IMG/VR virus record: IMGVR_UViG_3300013006_000001
Location: 1 to 58,895 of that record
Strand: one strand, 5' to 3'
Length of the DNA: 58,895 bases
DNA from: a virus
Part shown: piece by piece, positions 1 through 6,613 of the stretch
Layout: every line of letters begins with the position of its first letter
Numbering within the stretch: the stretch's first letter is position 1
Translations under genes and position numbers: made by a program
The notes under the pieces: generated by a model
Database searches by the model: none
What the model saw: only the letters and a program-made list of their open reading frames with translations
What the model was told of the DNA's origin: nothing

Positions 1-123
1 AGGTATGGCTACATGATGCTGGTCATCGGCAACAACAACAGTTGGGGCCGTGGGATCAGCGGCAAGGAGGCTTACGTCAACTGCGGAAAGCCAACTGAAT
101 GGATTGTGTATCAGGTCTACCCA
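1..123. repeat. Terminal direct repeat, left copy
   Basis: The first 123 bases are identical to the last 123 bases (58773-58895). The reading frame of the interrupted gene continues through the junction without a break. This shows a circular or circularly permuted molecule assembled with an overlap, or a short true terminal repeat. The sequence alone does not separate the two, but a repeat lying inside a gene favours a circular assembly overlap. Confidence 0.95.
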
Positions 124-327
124 TTCGTGCATGTAGATGACATGGGCGGACTGACCTTGGAGTACAAGCACTTCCCGCTTGACAAGGAATGGCATTCGCT
201 TGACCAGACGATGAAGTTTGTCGGGAGAAGCAGTGGCACCAGCCACTACAACGACACCCTGAACGATGACCTGATTGCAGAACAACGCATAAGGATTACC
301 CAGAAAAGGAGGGCCAGTGATGGCTAA
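1..327 (+). CDS. Hypothetical phage protein, C-terminal part (gene crosses the window ends)
   Basis: This is the distal part of a gene that starts with GTG at 58674 and runs through the circular junction, giving about 141 residues in all. The N-terminus is basic (Lys/Arg-rich), and the middle has a mixed alpha/beta composition with a MLVIGNNNSWGRG stretch. No signal peptide or membrane segment is visible. The start overlaps the stop of the gene at 58244-58681, and its own stop lies 8 bp inside the next gene, so it sits in a translationally coupled row of right-arm genes. I do not recognise the family. Confidence 0.8.
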   Translation, partial: RYGYMMLVIGNNNSWGRGISGKEAYVNCGKPTEWIVYQVYPFVHVDDMGGLTLEYKHFPLDKEWHSLDQTMKFVGRSSGTSHYNDTLNDDLIAEQRIRITQKRRASDG

Positions 328-823
328 GTTCAAGACCAAGGTGGTGACCGACGAGGCGCAGGTTCCTGCGTCCTTCTTCAAGCTGTCCACAAGGTACCAA
401 ACCCACAGCCGGGAACATTCCGCGCTTGTGCATGCGGTGCGGAGTGGGCATGTGCCAGCCTGCAAGCTGGTCAGAACGACCGGCGACTGGAAGACGGGCC
501 GATTGTTCCTGTGTGCTGCTTCCGCCGAGGCGTTCCTGCTGGAGCGGTTCGCACCCAAGCCAGTGCATCCGACCATGGATGTGTCTTCCGTTGAGGAACT
601 GGTTGCGACTGTGCCTGAGCCCGAAGACAATGGGATGACAGGCGAGCAGGCCATTGCCCTGACTGCCCGTTTGCGACACCTTGAGATTGCAATCCACGAC
701 CTGACTGCAGCGATGCAGCTTCAGACCGAGGCGTTGGCGAAGAGCCAGAAGAGCGAGTACGAGTACGGTTTCGTGGACCCTGCGGGAGTATGGCACGGCG
801 AACTCCCAGAAGGTAGTGCTTGA
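320..823 (+). CDS. Hypothetical protein
   Basis: This 167-residue soluble protein starts at an ATG seven bases after AGGAGG; the GTG three bases upstream is less well placed. The first 75 residues are basic and contain a region near KTGRLFLCAASAEAFLLERF that could be a small DNA-binding fold. Residues about 100-145 are predicted helical and could pair as a coiled coil. The last residues (YGFVDPAGVWHGELPEGSA) are acidic and Gly-rich. It overlaps the preceding gene by 8 bp. No confident family assignment. Confidence 0.75.
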   Translation: MAKFKTKVVTDEAQVPASFFKLSTRYQTHSREHSALVHAVRSGHVPACKLVRTTGDWKTGRLFLCAASAEAFLLERFAPKPVHPTMDVSSVEELVATVPEPEDNGMTGEQAIALTARLRHLEIAIHDLTAAMQLQTEALAKSQKSEYEYGFVDPAGVWHGELPEGSA

Positions 824-878
824 CATCAAGTACGGTGTCGAGTAGGATTCGATGAACCCCAACCAAAGAGGTGATTGC

Positions 879-1613
879 ATGAGCAAAGGATTGATACTGC
901 ACGCGGGTGCAAAGCAGGCCGACTACGATGCGGTCTGTGAGGTGGTGACTCCCGTGGCAACGGACACATGGTGCCCGGTTCCACACGACCTGCTTATCCG
1001 GCAGGTAACCCAGACACTGAGCAGCACGGGCATCTCCGTTGTTGAGCAGTCGTTTGGCCTGAGCAAGGATGGCATGAAGATGTTTGGTGTGATGACCTTG
1101 GGTGGGGGCAGCGACTATGCCGCCACGCTGGGCATCCGCAACAGCCACGACAAGACCTTCCCGATTGGTCTTGCCTTGGGAGCAAGGGTGTTTGTGTGCG
1201 ACAACCTGTCGTTCAGCAGCGAGGTTGTGATCAAGACCAAGCACACACGGCATGTGCTCACTCGCATGTCCTCACTGGTCAGCACCGGTGTGGCCAAGCT
1301 GATTGACCGACGCCGCAGTCAGGACGAGCGGATTGCCCTCTACAAGGAGACGGAAGTGCGGGGCCTGCCCCACCTCCACGACCTTGTGCTCAGGACATAC
1401 CGCAGCAAGGCCATCCCGGCAGCAGCTATCCCGCTGATTCTTGATGAGGTGGAGAACCCTCATCACCCAGAGTTCAAGGAGCCCACACTGTGGAGCTACT
1501 TCAACTGCGTGACCGAAGTTCTCAAGGGTTTCGCAGACGTTCAGTCCCGGACGCAGCGGTTGCACGGTGTCGTTGACGCCGACTGCCCGTCCCTGCTTGC
1601 AGTCTCTGTCTAG
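879..1613 (+). CDS. DUF932-like phage/plasmid protein
   Basis: This protein has 244 residues from the ATG at 879. That start follows an AGAGGTG site and is preferred over the in-frame ATG at 852. The central stretch GIRNSHDKTFPIGLALG followed by RVFVCDNLSFSSE and a KHTRH segment matches the pattern of the DUF932 family, found on phages and plasmids and often near replication or recombination genes. Its biochemical role is not established. There is no membrane segment or signal peptide. It lies in the rightward early-type cluster, 14 bp before a small HTH gene. Confidence 0.75.
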   Translation: MSKGLILHAGAKQADYDAVCEVVTPVATDTWCPVPHDLLIRQVTQTLSSTGISVVEQSFGLSKDGMKMFGVMTLGGGSDYAATLGIRNSHDKTFPIGLALGARVFVCDNLSFSSEVVIKTKHTRHVLTRMSSLVSTGVAKLIDRRRSQDERIALYKETEVRGLPHLHDLVLRTYRSKAIPAAAIPLILDEVENPHHPEFKEPTLWSYFNCVTEVLKGFADVQSRTQRLHGVVDADCPSLLAVSV

Positions 1614-1626
1614 AAAGGACAACCAG

Positions 1627-1869
1627 ATGATCAGCGCCAAAGAGTTTGCCATTGCATACCGCAATGCCATGGACAGTGGGTGGACCTACAAGGAACTGGC
1701 CGACCACCTTGGGATTGAAGTGCAGGCATTGCATGTCAAGATTCACGGGTATCGGAAGGAAGGCAAGAAGCTGCCGAAGCTGAAGTCTTCCGCCCGTTCC
1801 AACGGTGACCGTGAGCAGCGGACCAAGGAGTTCAATGACATCATCGCGGCCAAGAGGAGCTATCGTTGA
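1627..1869 (+). CDS. Small helix-turn-helix protein, possible regulator
   Basis: This is an 80-residue basic protein with an AAAGGAC ribosome site upstream. Residues about 17-40 (WTYKELADHLGIEVQALHVK) have the spacing of a helix-turn-helix: 'ELADHLGI' as the first helix and turn, 'VQALHVKI' as the recognition helix. The Lys/Arg-rich tail could contact DNA backbone. It is the only clear small DNA-binding protein in the right arm, so it is a candidate transcriptional regulator, but no target site is evident. Its stop overlaps the TTG start of the next gene. Confidence 0.65.
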   Translation: MISAKEFAIAYRNAMDSGWTYKELADHLGIEVQALHVKIHGYRKEGKKLPKLKSSARSNGDREQRTKEFNDIIAAKRSYR

Positions 1870-2297
1870 GAACACACAACCCCGAAGAGGATGAGGGCCA
1901 GCCAGTTGACATGAGGTTGACTGACATTGACATCATCCAAGACCTGTTCTATTCCGATGCGATGGGCAAGCGGTTGAACTACCTAGTCAACGCACGCAAG
2001 TACGTTGCTGCGATGAGGGACCTACGCATCCTGTGCAGGTCTTCGTCCAGTGATCCGTTTGACATCGCGTCTGAGTGGAGAAGGCTGTGCGGAATCGTTG
2101 GCGATTCGTTCATGGCAGACCTGTTGTCCACCCCCTTGGAGTGGCAGCAACTGGTCTACCTGTGTGACGAGGTGGTCAAGCCGTGGCAGCACCACGACGA
2201 TTACGTTGTGGTCTGGATGCAGAAGGACGGCAAGGTTGTTGCCCGCCGTTCAGAGGATGGATTCTACAGTTTCACTGTCGAGAACAAGGAGTTTTGA
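1866..2297 (+). CDS. Hypothetical protein, TTG start
   Basis: This 143-residue soluble protein starts at a TTG that overlaps the TGA of the HTH gene and is preceded by AGAGGAG with 6-7 bp spacing. An in-frame ATG lies at 1911, but its upstream site is poor. The composition is mostly helical, with Trp-rich segments (EWRRL, EWQQL, VVWMQKDGK). The C-terminal VVVWMQKDGKVVARRSEDGFYSF looks like a short beta hairpin unit. No family recognised. Coupling to the upstream gene suggests co-expression. Confidence 0.6.
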   Translation: MRTHNPEEDEGQPVDMRLTDIDIIQDLFYSDAMGKRLNYLVNARKYVAAMRDLRILCRSSSSDPFDIASEWRRLCGIVGDSFMADLLSTPLEWQQLVYLCDEVVKPWQHHDDYVVVWMQKDGKVVARRSEDGFYSFTVENKEF

Positions 2298-2298
2298 T

Positions 2299-2397
2299 AT
2301 GATTGGCCTCATCATGGCGGTGTCAGAGAGCGTTGACTTCTTGTTCTGTGCGGTGGCAGTAGGGATCATCTTGGTCCTGTCCTGTGTGACACGGTAG
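2299..2397 (+). CDS. Small single-pass membrane peptide (32 aa)
   Basis: This short ORF starts at an ATG just after the preceding stop and follows AAGGAG. It encodes 32 residues, of which about 18-29 (FLFCAVAVGIILVLSC) form one hydrophobic segment ending in Thr-Arg. It is too short for standard gene callers. Spacing and ribosome site support translation, but no homologue is recognised. It could also be a leader upstream of the structured intergenic segment that follows. Confidence 0.45.
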   Translation: MIGLIMAVSESVDFLFCAVAVGIILVLSCVTR

Positions 2398-2445
2398 AGT
2401 TCGGCAGGCTATCGGGAATCTCGGTGGCCTGACCATGCGGCGCTT

Positions 2446-2524
2446 GCGGCGGGGTGTGCGGCTTTGGCTTTTTGTGCGGCACCCCGCCGCCGCTGCACCA
2501 TCATCCCGAAATCTGTTTCGGGAT
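2446..2524 (+). other. Two strong hairpins in the 2398-2629 intergenic segment
   Basis: The first dyad pairs 2446-2456 with 2480-2490 (11 bp, GC-only apart from one pair). The second pairs 2503-2511 with 2516-2524 (9 bp, perfect, TCTG loop). Neither is followed by a good T-run, so an intrinsic terminator is not proven. They sit after the small membrane peptide and before the repeat-flanked coiled-coil gene. A transcription attenuator, an RNA-processing site or a scar of insertion of the downstream cassette are all possible. Confidence 0.6.
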
Positions 2525-2596
2525 CATCACAAGAAACGCTGGAAAACAAGGTGTGACACATGCGGGGGACTTGCTGTGTAGTTGCGGGGTCGCCGA

Positions 2597-2637
2597 CGCT
2601 GCACCATTCCAGATTCAAGAAGGTGACACATGCCATT
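2597..2637 (+). repeat. Direct repeat, copy 1 (leader and start of coiled-coil gene)
   Basis: Positions 2597-2615 are identical to 3670-3688, and the resemblance continues through the ribosome site (GAAGGTG) and the first codons (ATGCCATT). A shorter relative (CGCTGCACCAT) occurs at 2491-2501. The copy here drives the start of the gene at 2630. It looks like a duplicated translation-initiation cassette. Confidence 0.85.
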
Positions 2638-3643
2638 CGATGATTTGACGACGCTGCCGAAGCCGGAAGACTGGCCGCCGCACATCCGCCCTCGTGAGGC
2701 TGGTGTTGAGCCAACCAAGACGCCGGTGGCGTGGGCCGTGGAGAGCCGGCGCGGGATTGAGGGCTTGTATATTTTGCAGTCGGTCGCGTGCGACAGGGCA
2801 ACTCATTGGGGCGAGGAATGCCGCGTTTTTCCACTTTACGCCGCACCTGTCGCGGTTCCGGCGGATCAACCGCCGAAGCCCTCCGGCGTTAACTTCGCCT
2901 TCGCGCTTGCTGCGGACGTTGTTCGATGTGTCGCCGAAATTGAGAAAGAGCGACACGACGCGGCGACGTGTTGCGGGGAGCGACAGGTGACGGCTAAACC
3001 CGTGGAAATCGACGGAGATAAGCCGGACGTTGGCGAGGGGTGGCGCTGGCTCAATAACGAGTGCCTGCGTCCGGGCGACATGGTGCTGATCCATCCAAGC
3101 CACGGCGACCCGCACGAAGAATGTTATTTCATGGAAATTGATGCCGAATTAATCGGAAGCACATCGGGGCCTTCCGGCAACTTCCGCCGCCGCGTGACGC
3201 CAGAGACAAAGGCGCCGCCGGACTCGCAAGAACAAAGGGATTCTGACGCTTGGCGGCGGCGGGCGTACAAGCTAGCGGACGAGAACACCGCGCTCCGCAG
3301 CGAGGTGGAGCGGCTGAAGAAAAGCGAGGCGGCCCTGCGGGCGGGGCTGGCAAACCTGCGAACAGGGCTAGCGGAGGCGAAGAACACAAACTTGGTGGAC
3401 TACATCGACGCCTTGCTTAGTGACGCATGGCGACAGCACGAAGAGATTGAGGAACTCCGCAGCGAGGTGGAGCGGCTGCGGCTGGTTGGCAGCGACTCGC
3501 AGATTCTCAAACGCGCCGCACAGTTGATGTGCGAACACGAACCGCATTTTCTATTCAGCATCAACTCAATGCTTGGCGTTGCCGACAAACTCGACGGCAA
3601 GAGCGTTGCTCTGGACGTTGAGCGGACGGTAGGTGGCTCATGA
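2630..3643 (+). CDS. Coiled-coil protein, unknown function
   Basis: This 337-residue protein is preceded by GAAGGTG. The N-terminal 100 residues carry scattered Cys/Trp/His. Around residues 137-165 is a compact motif (GWRWLNNECLRPGDMVLIH). Residues about 205-245 and 265-290 are heptad-rich coiled coils (ALRSEVERLKKSEAALRAG; ELRSEVERLRL). A 21-nt block coding RSEVERL is identical at 3296-3316, 3458-3478 and again in the next gene at 3944-3964. Its base composition is more GCG-rich than that of its neighbours. Function unknown; it probably arrived together with its small neighbour as a cassette. Confidence 0.7.
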   Translation: MPFDDLTTLPKPEDWPPHIRPREAGVEPTKTPVAWAVESRRGIEGLYILQSVACDRATHWGEECRVFPLYAAPVAVPADQPPKPSGVNFAFALAADVVRCVAEIEKERHDAATCCGERQVTAKPVEIDGDKPDVGEGWRWLNNECLRPGDMVLIHPSHGDPHEECYFMEIDAELIGSTSGPSGNFRRRVTPETKAPPDSQEQRDSDAWRRRAYKLADENTALRSEVERLKKSEAALRAGLANLRTGLAEAKNTNLVDYIDALLSDAWRQHEEIEELRSEVERLRLVGSDSQILKRAAQLMCEHEPHFLFSINSMLGVADKLDGKSVALDVERTVGGS

Positions 3644-3669
3644 GATCATCCGACATCGCCGCCCGCTGC

Positions 3670-3710
3670 CGCTGCACCATTCCAGATTACAGAAGGTGGA
3701 AAATGCCATT
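3670..3710 (+). repeat. Direct repeat, copy 2, with relic start codon
   Basis: Positions 3670-3688 repeat 2597-2615 exactly. The ATG at 3703 corresponds to the real start of the upstream gene but here opens only an eight-residue reading frame (MPLENNNE, stop at 3727-3729). That frame overlaps the ATG of the next gene at 3722. This looks like a decayed copy of the initiation cassette now acting as a leader peptide. Confidence 0.8.
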
Positions 3711-3721
3711 GGAGAATAATA

Positions 3722-4093
3722 ATGAGTAACCACGTTTGTGAAATAGATAAAACTTGTGCTTGTTCTATTGTCGGTCTGGAGCCTAATGAAAAATGTCCTA
3801 TGCATGGTGCTGGAGAATATCCTCCCCGATGTGCAGATTGCGGGAAATTTATCGCAAAAAGAGAAAACGCGGAGACGCGGGCGAGCAGTCGCCAGTACGT
3901 CAACGAAGACAACATGAAGCTGCGGGCAGAGAACGCCGCGCTTCGCAGCGAGGTGGAGCGGCTGCGGCTGCGACCGGATGAGGTGGAGGCTATTATCGTT
4001 GCGTCAATAGAAGCAAACGCGCTGGTTGTCCACGAAACAGCCCATTCGCAGTCGCTCCGCAATCTGTTGGCAAGGCATGGAGGTGGGCAGTGA
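3722..4093 (+). CDS. Cys-rich / coiled-coil small protein
   Basis: This is a 123-residue protein. The N-terminal 45 residues hold several cysteines and histidines (CEIDKTCAC, CPMH, CADCGKF) that could bind one zinc. Residues about 65-85 form the same coiled-coil unit (NAALRSEVERLRL) as the 337-residue protein, and the DNA block is identical over 21 nt. It is a shortened paralogous cassette. Its start lies inside the stop of the mini-ORF at 3703-3729, suggesting translational coupling. Function unknown. Confidence 0.65.
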   Translation: MSNHVCEIDKTCACSIVGLEPNEKCPMHGAGEYPPRCADCGKFIAKRENAETRASSRQYVNEDNMKLRAENAALRSEVERLRLRPDEVEAIIVASIEANALVVHETAHSQSLRNLLARHGGGQ

Positions 4094-4302
4094 AGAGTCT
4101 ACTTAGAACTGCGTCGATAGGTCTTGGTGTCATAGGCATGGTTGGCTTGGGCTGGCCATTCATGTACGCCAAGGCGTTCACTGTGCCTCACGGGGACGCT
4201 GACGGCATCCTGTTCCTATACCTGTTCCTGTTTCCTTGGGCGCTGATCATGTTGATTGGCAGCGGGTTCCTGTGGTATCTCAGCAGAGAGGATGAGCAAT
4301 GA
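4090..4302 (+). CDS. Small two-pass membrane protein
   Basis: This 70-residue protein starts with GTG and overlaps the previous gene by 4 bp (GTGA). Two hydrophobic segments are visible, about residues 9-26 (IGLGVIGMVGLGWPFMYA) and 40-62 (ILFLYLFLFPWALIMLIGSG), with a short charged tail (SREDEQ). Such proteins can act as holins, superinfection-exclusion factors or membrane anchors. Nothing here decides between them. Its stop overlaps the next start. Confidence 0.65.
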   Translation: MKSLLRTASIGLGVIGMVGLGWPFMYAKAFTVPHGDADGILFLYLFLFPWALIMLIGSGFLWYLSREDEQ

Positions 4303-4592
4303 TGAATGACGTTGACTTGGCGCTGACCATCTGCACTGCAAGCAGGTGGTTGGATTGCAATGGGCTGGACAAAGAGGACGCCGACCACATCAAGCAGTCG
4401 CTGCGAGATGGTGCCGCTCGCCTGATTGAACTCTCTAGGAATGAGCGGGAGGTGACGGCACAGAGCGAGGCTCTGGCCACCATGCAAAAGCAGTTGCAAG
4501 AGATGTGGGATGCTGTCAAAATGCAGAACTTCTTTGAGAAGATTGACAAGCAGTTGGAAGTGTGGACATCTGATCAACCAGTGGAGGAATGA
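4299..4592 (+). CDS. Hypothetical helical protein
   Basis: This acidic protein has 97 residues. It starts at the first of two adjacent ATGs, seven bases after GAGG; the second ATG at 4302 is also possible. The C-terminal half (residues 50-85) is a predicted amphipathic helix (LATMQKQLQEMWDAVKMQN). No domain recognised. It overlaps both neighbours by a few bases in a coupled row. Confidence 0.6.
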   Translation: MMNDVDLALTICTASRWLDCNGLDKEDADHIKQSLRDGAARLIELSRNEREVTAQSEALATMQKQLQEMWDAVKMQNFFEKIDKQLEVWTSDQPVEE

Positions 4593-4936
4593 TGGCAGAA
4601 GAACGAGCGATTCACCCAGCCTCTCAGGAGTTCCTCAAGATTCTGGAGGACATCCGGTCACTGCACTTGGCCAAGTCCAAGGACTACGGCTCAGACACAG
4701 ACCCCTTCGCCAACATCCGCAACGGGGCAGAGTTCGTTGGTATCAGTCCATGGAGAGGGTGCATGGTCAGGGTGTGCGACAAGATTCAACGGCTCAAGAC
4801 CTACTGCCAAAAGGGCACGTTGGTGCATGAGTCTGTTGAGGACACGCTGATGGACCTCGCTTGCTATTCCATCCTGTGTTTGGTACTCCACCGTGAAGGA
4901 GAGAGTGATGCCCGACCAGATGCTGCCGCTCAGTGA
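4592..4936 (+). CDS. Nmad1 (DUF1599)-like protein
   Basis: This 114-residue protein starts at the second ATG, best spaced from GGAGG. The sequence FLKILEDIRSLHLAKSKDYG, then WRGCMVRVCDKIQRL and ESVEDTLMDLACYSILCL, fits the 'nucleotide modification associated domain 1' (DUF1599) family, an all-alpha MazG-like fold. It is common in phages and linked by context to nucleotide metabolism or DNA modification. The KDYG...D..AN and E..DTL.DLACY positions are those usually conserved. No modified-base synthesis enzyme is recognised nearby, so its substrate is unknown. Confidence 0.7.
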   Translation: MAEERAIHPASQEFLKILEDIRSLHLAKSKDYGSDTDPFANIRNGAEFVGISPWRGCMVRVCDKIQRLKTYCQKGTLVHESVEDTLMDLACYSILCLVLHREGESDARPDAAAQ

Positions 4937-5123
4937 GGATGACATAGCACACATGACTCACCGCATGAGGAAGTGTGGCAGTGCGAACTGCTGGACAGGA
5001 ACGAGCGGCACGCTTGCGAACGACGTTCGTCTGCTGCTGCAGGAAAGGGCAAGACTGTTGAACGAACTAGCAAAGAGGAGTGAAGATGACCAGAGCATTC
5101 GGGTACGGGAGGGTATCGACTAG
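4908..5123 (+). CDS. Hypothetical protein
   Basis: This is a 71-residue protein. The ATG at 4908 is six bases after AAGGAG and is preferred over the GTG at 4893. It is mostly helical (MTHRMRKCGS; DVRLLLQERARLLNELAKR) with a CGSANCWTGT loop holding two cysteines. It overlaps the Nmad1-like gene by 29 bp and the serine recombinase by 38 bp. The double overlap suggests a compact co-translated unit. Family not recognised. Confidence 0.5.
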   Translation: MPDQMLPLSEDDIAHMTHRMRKCGSANCWTGTSGTLANDVRLLLQERARLLNELAKRSEDDQSIRVREGID

Positions 5124-5847
5124 CGAGCAAGGCAACTCCATCGACAATCAGGAACACCGGCTCACTGAGTACATCAAGAGCAAGGGATGGGAGCTTGGTG
5201 GCATCTACCTCGACGAGGCGGTGTCAGGCAAGAAGGTGGAGGTGGCCAACCGCAAGGCTGGCAAGAAGCTGTGGGACCAGCTACGGGCAGGGGACTGGGT
5301 GATCCTCACCCACCTTGACCGTGCGTTCAGGTCCTCCAAGGATGCACACAACACGCTCTCTGCGTGGATGAAGCTGGGCGTCAAGGTGTACTTCCTTGAC
5401 ATCGGCTGCGACCTCGACACCAGTGAGGGCAGGCTGCTGTTCGGTGTGCTTGCATCCTGTGCTGAGTATGAGAGCAACTGCATTGGCATGAGACAGAAGA
5501 ACATCTGGGCCTACATGCGGCGCAATGGCGTGGCCTATGGCAACGCCCGTCCCTTCGGCTGGATCAAGAAGGATAGGGTCTTGGTGCCGTGCAACAAGGA
5601 GCGTGAGGTTGGCGACTTGGTCGTTCAGCTACGCAAGAAGTTCATGAGTTGGGAGCAAACAGCACTGGCTGTCCTGCACGCTGGCCACCGCAGGCCGCAT
5701 GCAATCAGGGGCCATGGCTACTACAGCCCGTCAACACTGGTCAGTTTGCACCGCGCCGCTCAAGCTGGATACCCAAAGAAACCGCAAGCGTTTTGGCAAG
5801 CCGACGCGAACGCAAGGAAGCAATCCGCAAAGGCAGGTCATGCTTGA
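5086..5847 (+). CDS. Serine recombinase (resolvase/invertase family)
   Basis: This 253-residue protein starts at an ATG five bases after AGAGGAG. Residues 5-15 (FGYGRVSTSEQ) hold the catalytic serine at S11. The arginine-rich active-site motif HLDRAFRS follows at 76-83. Residues 86-150 form the dimerisation helix region (GRLLFGVLASCAEYES), and a helical DNA-binding C-terminus follows. It lacks the long cysteine-rich domain of large serine integrases, so it resembles resolvases or invertases more than phage integrases. It may resolve genome dimers or invert a segment. Its last 107 bases are antisense to the sigma-factor gene. No attachment site was identified. Confidence 0.9.
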   Translation: MTRAFGYGRVSTSEQGNSIDNQEHRLTEYIKSKGWELGGIYLDEAVSGKKVEVANRKAGKKLWDQLRAGDWVILTHLDRAFRSSKDAHNTLSAWMKLGVKVYFLDIGCDLDTSEGRLLFGVLASCAEYESNCIGMRQKNIWAYMRRNGVAYGNARPFGWIKKDRVLVPCNKEREVGDLVVQLRKKFMSWEQTALAVLHAGHRRPHAIRGHGYYSPSTLVSLHRAAQAGYPKKPQAFWQADANARKQSAKAGHA

Positions 5848-6274
5848 CGGCAATCGCCCTGATGGTGCAGCCATCTAGGAACCTGTCGCCAGCAATGGCC
5901 CTGTCGCATTCGGGCAGGGCCTCAATGGCAAGGCGTATGAAGTTGACCTCATCAAACTCAGGAAGCTGGTACTCAGCCTGCTCTATGCTGACCCTGACCC
6001 CGGGCACTCGCGTTGTCTTCTTGATGCTCTTGAGCATGGAGTTCAAGATGGCACGGGCGAAGTACGCCTTGGGGTAAGGCAGGCGGGCTGGGTCATAGGT
6101 GCGTGCTGCCTTGACCAGCGCGAGGTAGCCGTCACCTTCAAGGTCTTCGACGTACATGGACCGCTGCCAGCTAGGGCGTGACTGGACAAAGTACCTAGCC
6201 AGATTCCTGACTAGGTGCATCCACTCGTCAATTAAGGCGAGGTGTCGCTTTGATAGCTTTGATCTCTTGCTCAT
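5741..6274 (-). CDS. Sigma-70 family RNA polymerase sigma factor
   Basis: This protein has about 177 residues. The N-terminal half carries a region 2-like segment (YVEDLEGDGYLALVKAARTY followed by YFARAILNSMLKSIKK), the core-binding and -10 melting part. The C-terminal half (ALPECDRAIAGDRFLDGCT...RAIAVKHDLP) resembles region 4 with its helix-turn-helix for -35 contact. The ATG at 6295 is an alternative start; neither start has a strong ribosome site. It overlaps the preceding membrane-protein gene by 47 bp. With no phage RNA polymerase seen, it could redirect host polymerase to phage promoters. It is last in the left arm and converges on the serine recombinase. Confidence 0.8.
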   Translation of the reverse strand: MSKRSKLSKRHLALIDEWMHLVRNLARYFVQSRPSWQRSMYVEDLEGDGYLALVKAARTYDPARLPYPKAYFARAILNSMLKSIKKTTRVPGVRVSIEQAEYQLPEFDEVNFIRLAIEALPECDRAIAGDRFLDGCTIRAIAVKHDLPLRIASLRSRRLAKTLAVSLGIQLERRGAN

Positions 6275-6452
6275 GGTGGTCGAGACGAACCTCATGTTCC
6301 TTGAGTTCTGCCTTCAGTTCCTCCAGCATCCTTGGCAGCGACTGGATTGTGTCGGCAATCACAGCAACCTTGGCATGTATGGAGAAGGCCCAAGGCACAA
6401 TGGCTGCGCCGAGAGAGATCACCAGCAACCACACCTCTGTCTCTGGGCTCAT
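6228..6452 (-). CDS. Small membrane-anchored coiled-coil protein (XhlA-like topology)
   Basis: This 74-residue protein starts at an ATG that overlaps the previous stop (TGATG). Residues about 7-25 (VWLLVISLGAAIVPWAFSI) are one transmembrane segment. Residues 35-70 are a charged coiled coil (MLEELKAELKEHEVRLDHHE). The arrangement of a single membrane span plus coiled coil resembles phage holin-associated XhlA-type proteins, though here the span is N-terminal. It sits among other small membrane proteins and two protease genes, which supports a role in lysis. The assignment is by topology only. Confidence 0.6.
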   Translation of the reverse strand: MSPETEVWLLVISLGAAIVPWAFSIHAKVAVIADTIQSLPRMLEELKAELKEHEVRLDHHEQEIKAIKATPRLN

Positions 6453-6613
6453 CAGAAATCTCCGTTCACCATGCTCAACAAAATTTTCCCAGCCACCTTG
6501 GCTATCTTCCCTGTTCTCATGTGGCCAAGGATTACGTCGATGACCTGTTGCTCTTGCCCTTCCGCAAAGCTGTACAAGTGGCAATGACCACCGTAGGTTG
6601 CGGAGATTCTCAG
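6452..6613 (-). CDS. Small hypothetical protein, start uncertain (possible CTG)
   Basis: An open frame of about 53 codons lies exactly between two genes. Its stop overlaps the ATG of the next gene (TGATG). The only start at the coupling position is a CTG whose TGA neighbour is the stop of the upstream gene (CTGA), with AGGAG upstream. An in-frame ATG further upstream would overlap the previous gene by about 70 bp. The product (ATYGGHCHLYSFAEGQEQQV...) is soluble with no known domain. The gene-sized gap and coupling on both sides argue that it is translated. Confidence 0.45.
   Translation of the reverse strand: MRISATYGGHCHLYSFAEGQEQQVIDVILGHMRTGKIAKVAGKILLSMVNGDF

Noticed and set aside
6228-6452. 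Assigning the small membrane coiled-coil protein firmly as a holin
   Set aside because: Only topology supports it; several other small membrane proteins in the cassette are equally likely candidates.
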